A stretch of 32,233 bases of DNA from Saksenaea vasiformis B4078 (Eukaryota; Mucoromycota; Mucoromycetes; Mucorales; Saksenaeaceae). The notes beneath the pieces are model-generated. The model was not told the DNA's origin. It worked only from the letters and a program-made list of their open reading frames with translations, and did not search any database. Made by a program: the position numbers and the translations under genes. Shown here one piece after another: positions 31,969 to 32,233 of this stretch. Positions within the stretch are counted from its first letter, which is position 1, and every line of letters begins with the position of its first letter. The DNA is taken from contig JNDT01002386.1 in assembly GCA_000697055.1 (NCBI GenBank), forward strand, positions 1 through 32,233. Direction: 5' to 3'.

Positions 31969-32217
31969 CTGTCCCGAACCGTCCTAACTGTGGTGGCGTT
32001 TTTATCCATCACGTAAGTAAGTAAAATAAACACTGTCGCGCTCAGCATCACTCTTCTTGTACAATAGATCGCTGGTCGTTTGCATCGCTTCAAGTCCTCT
32101 GCACGGCGTAGCTCTCAGCACTGGTCCTCGTCACCAGGAACAACCCCACGCTGGCCCCACCGGACCTAGGTGCGGGCTTGGCCCAGGCTTCTGGCCTGAT
32201 TACCTTCGGGGTAAGTA
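31969..32217 (+). repeat. Dispersed 250-bp repeat, copy B
   Basis: Plus-strand counterpart of the repeat at 27750-27997. It begins CTGTCCCGAACCG, has AATAAA at 32025-32030 followed by CACTGTCGCGCTCAG, and ends near TACCTTCGGGGTAAGTA. The 3' half is more diverged and richer in C and G than copy A. It may be the end of a mobile element that continues past the window. Confidence 0.75.
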
Positions 32218-32233
32218 AAAAGGCAATCAAATC

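Noticed and set aside
1..32233. tRNA, rRNA and CRISPR arrays
   Set aside because: No T-loop/acceptor pairs typical of tRNA, no rRNA-like sequence and no regularly spaced repeats were seen on reading; a covariance-model scan could still find a small RNA.

Overview
The window looks like nuclear DNA of an early-diverging fungus, most likely Mucoromycota. The evidence is gene structure and content. Genes carry many short introns (about 45-110 nt) with GT-AG borders, and some have CTAAC/CTAAT-like branch sites. Recognisable products are eukaryotic: a Fip1 polyadenylation factor, a Rud3-like golgin, a Yck-type casein kinase 1 and a GT17 glycosyltransferase. Between the genes lie degenerate Ty3/Gypsy and DDE transposon remnants. 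The assignment to Mucoromycota is an inference; there is no marker gene.

Layout. 1-3450: gene-poor DNA ending in a decayed Ty3/Gypsy pol region. 3625-4790 (-): GT17 glycosyltransferase. 5000-8220: accessory DNA with a MITE-like element (6316-6490), a broken unknown gene and a DDE transposase fragment. 8490-9849 (-): FIP1. 10651-12896 (-): Rud3-like golgin. 12.9-14.2 kb: no clear gene. 14249-15519 (+): glucosamine-6-phosphate deaminase, convergent with a secreted multicopper oxidase at 16059-17849 (-). 19398-20727 and 21958-23343 (+): two tandem paralogous single-pass membrane proteins with the same exon plan. 23.6-24.0 kb: an orphan coding fragment. 24231-25969 (+): an eight-motif-poor but intact seven-exon gene with a PD-(D/E)XK-like signature. 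26.1-27.1 kb: decayed coding sequence. 29057-30414 (+): casein kinase 1. 30.4 kb to the end: repeats and a coding relic. A 250-bp repeat occurs inverted at 27750-27997 and 31969-32217, on either side of the kinase.

The genes do not form one pathway. Housekeeping genes (mRNA 3' processing, Golgi tethering, amino-sugar catabolism, kinase signalling) are interspersed with lineage-specific ones. Glycosyltransferase, golgin, deaminase, oxidase and the membrane pair all touch secretion or the cell surface, but nothing in the sequence shows co-regulation. The most novel items are the tandem membrane paralogs, the PD-(D/E)XK-like gene, the multicopper oxidase with lysine at the usual type-1 copper axial position, and the deaminase with a charged, NLS-like tail. 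All exon models were made by eye from splice motifs and reading-frame continuity.
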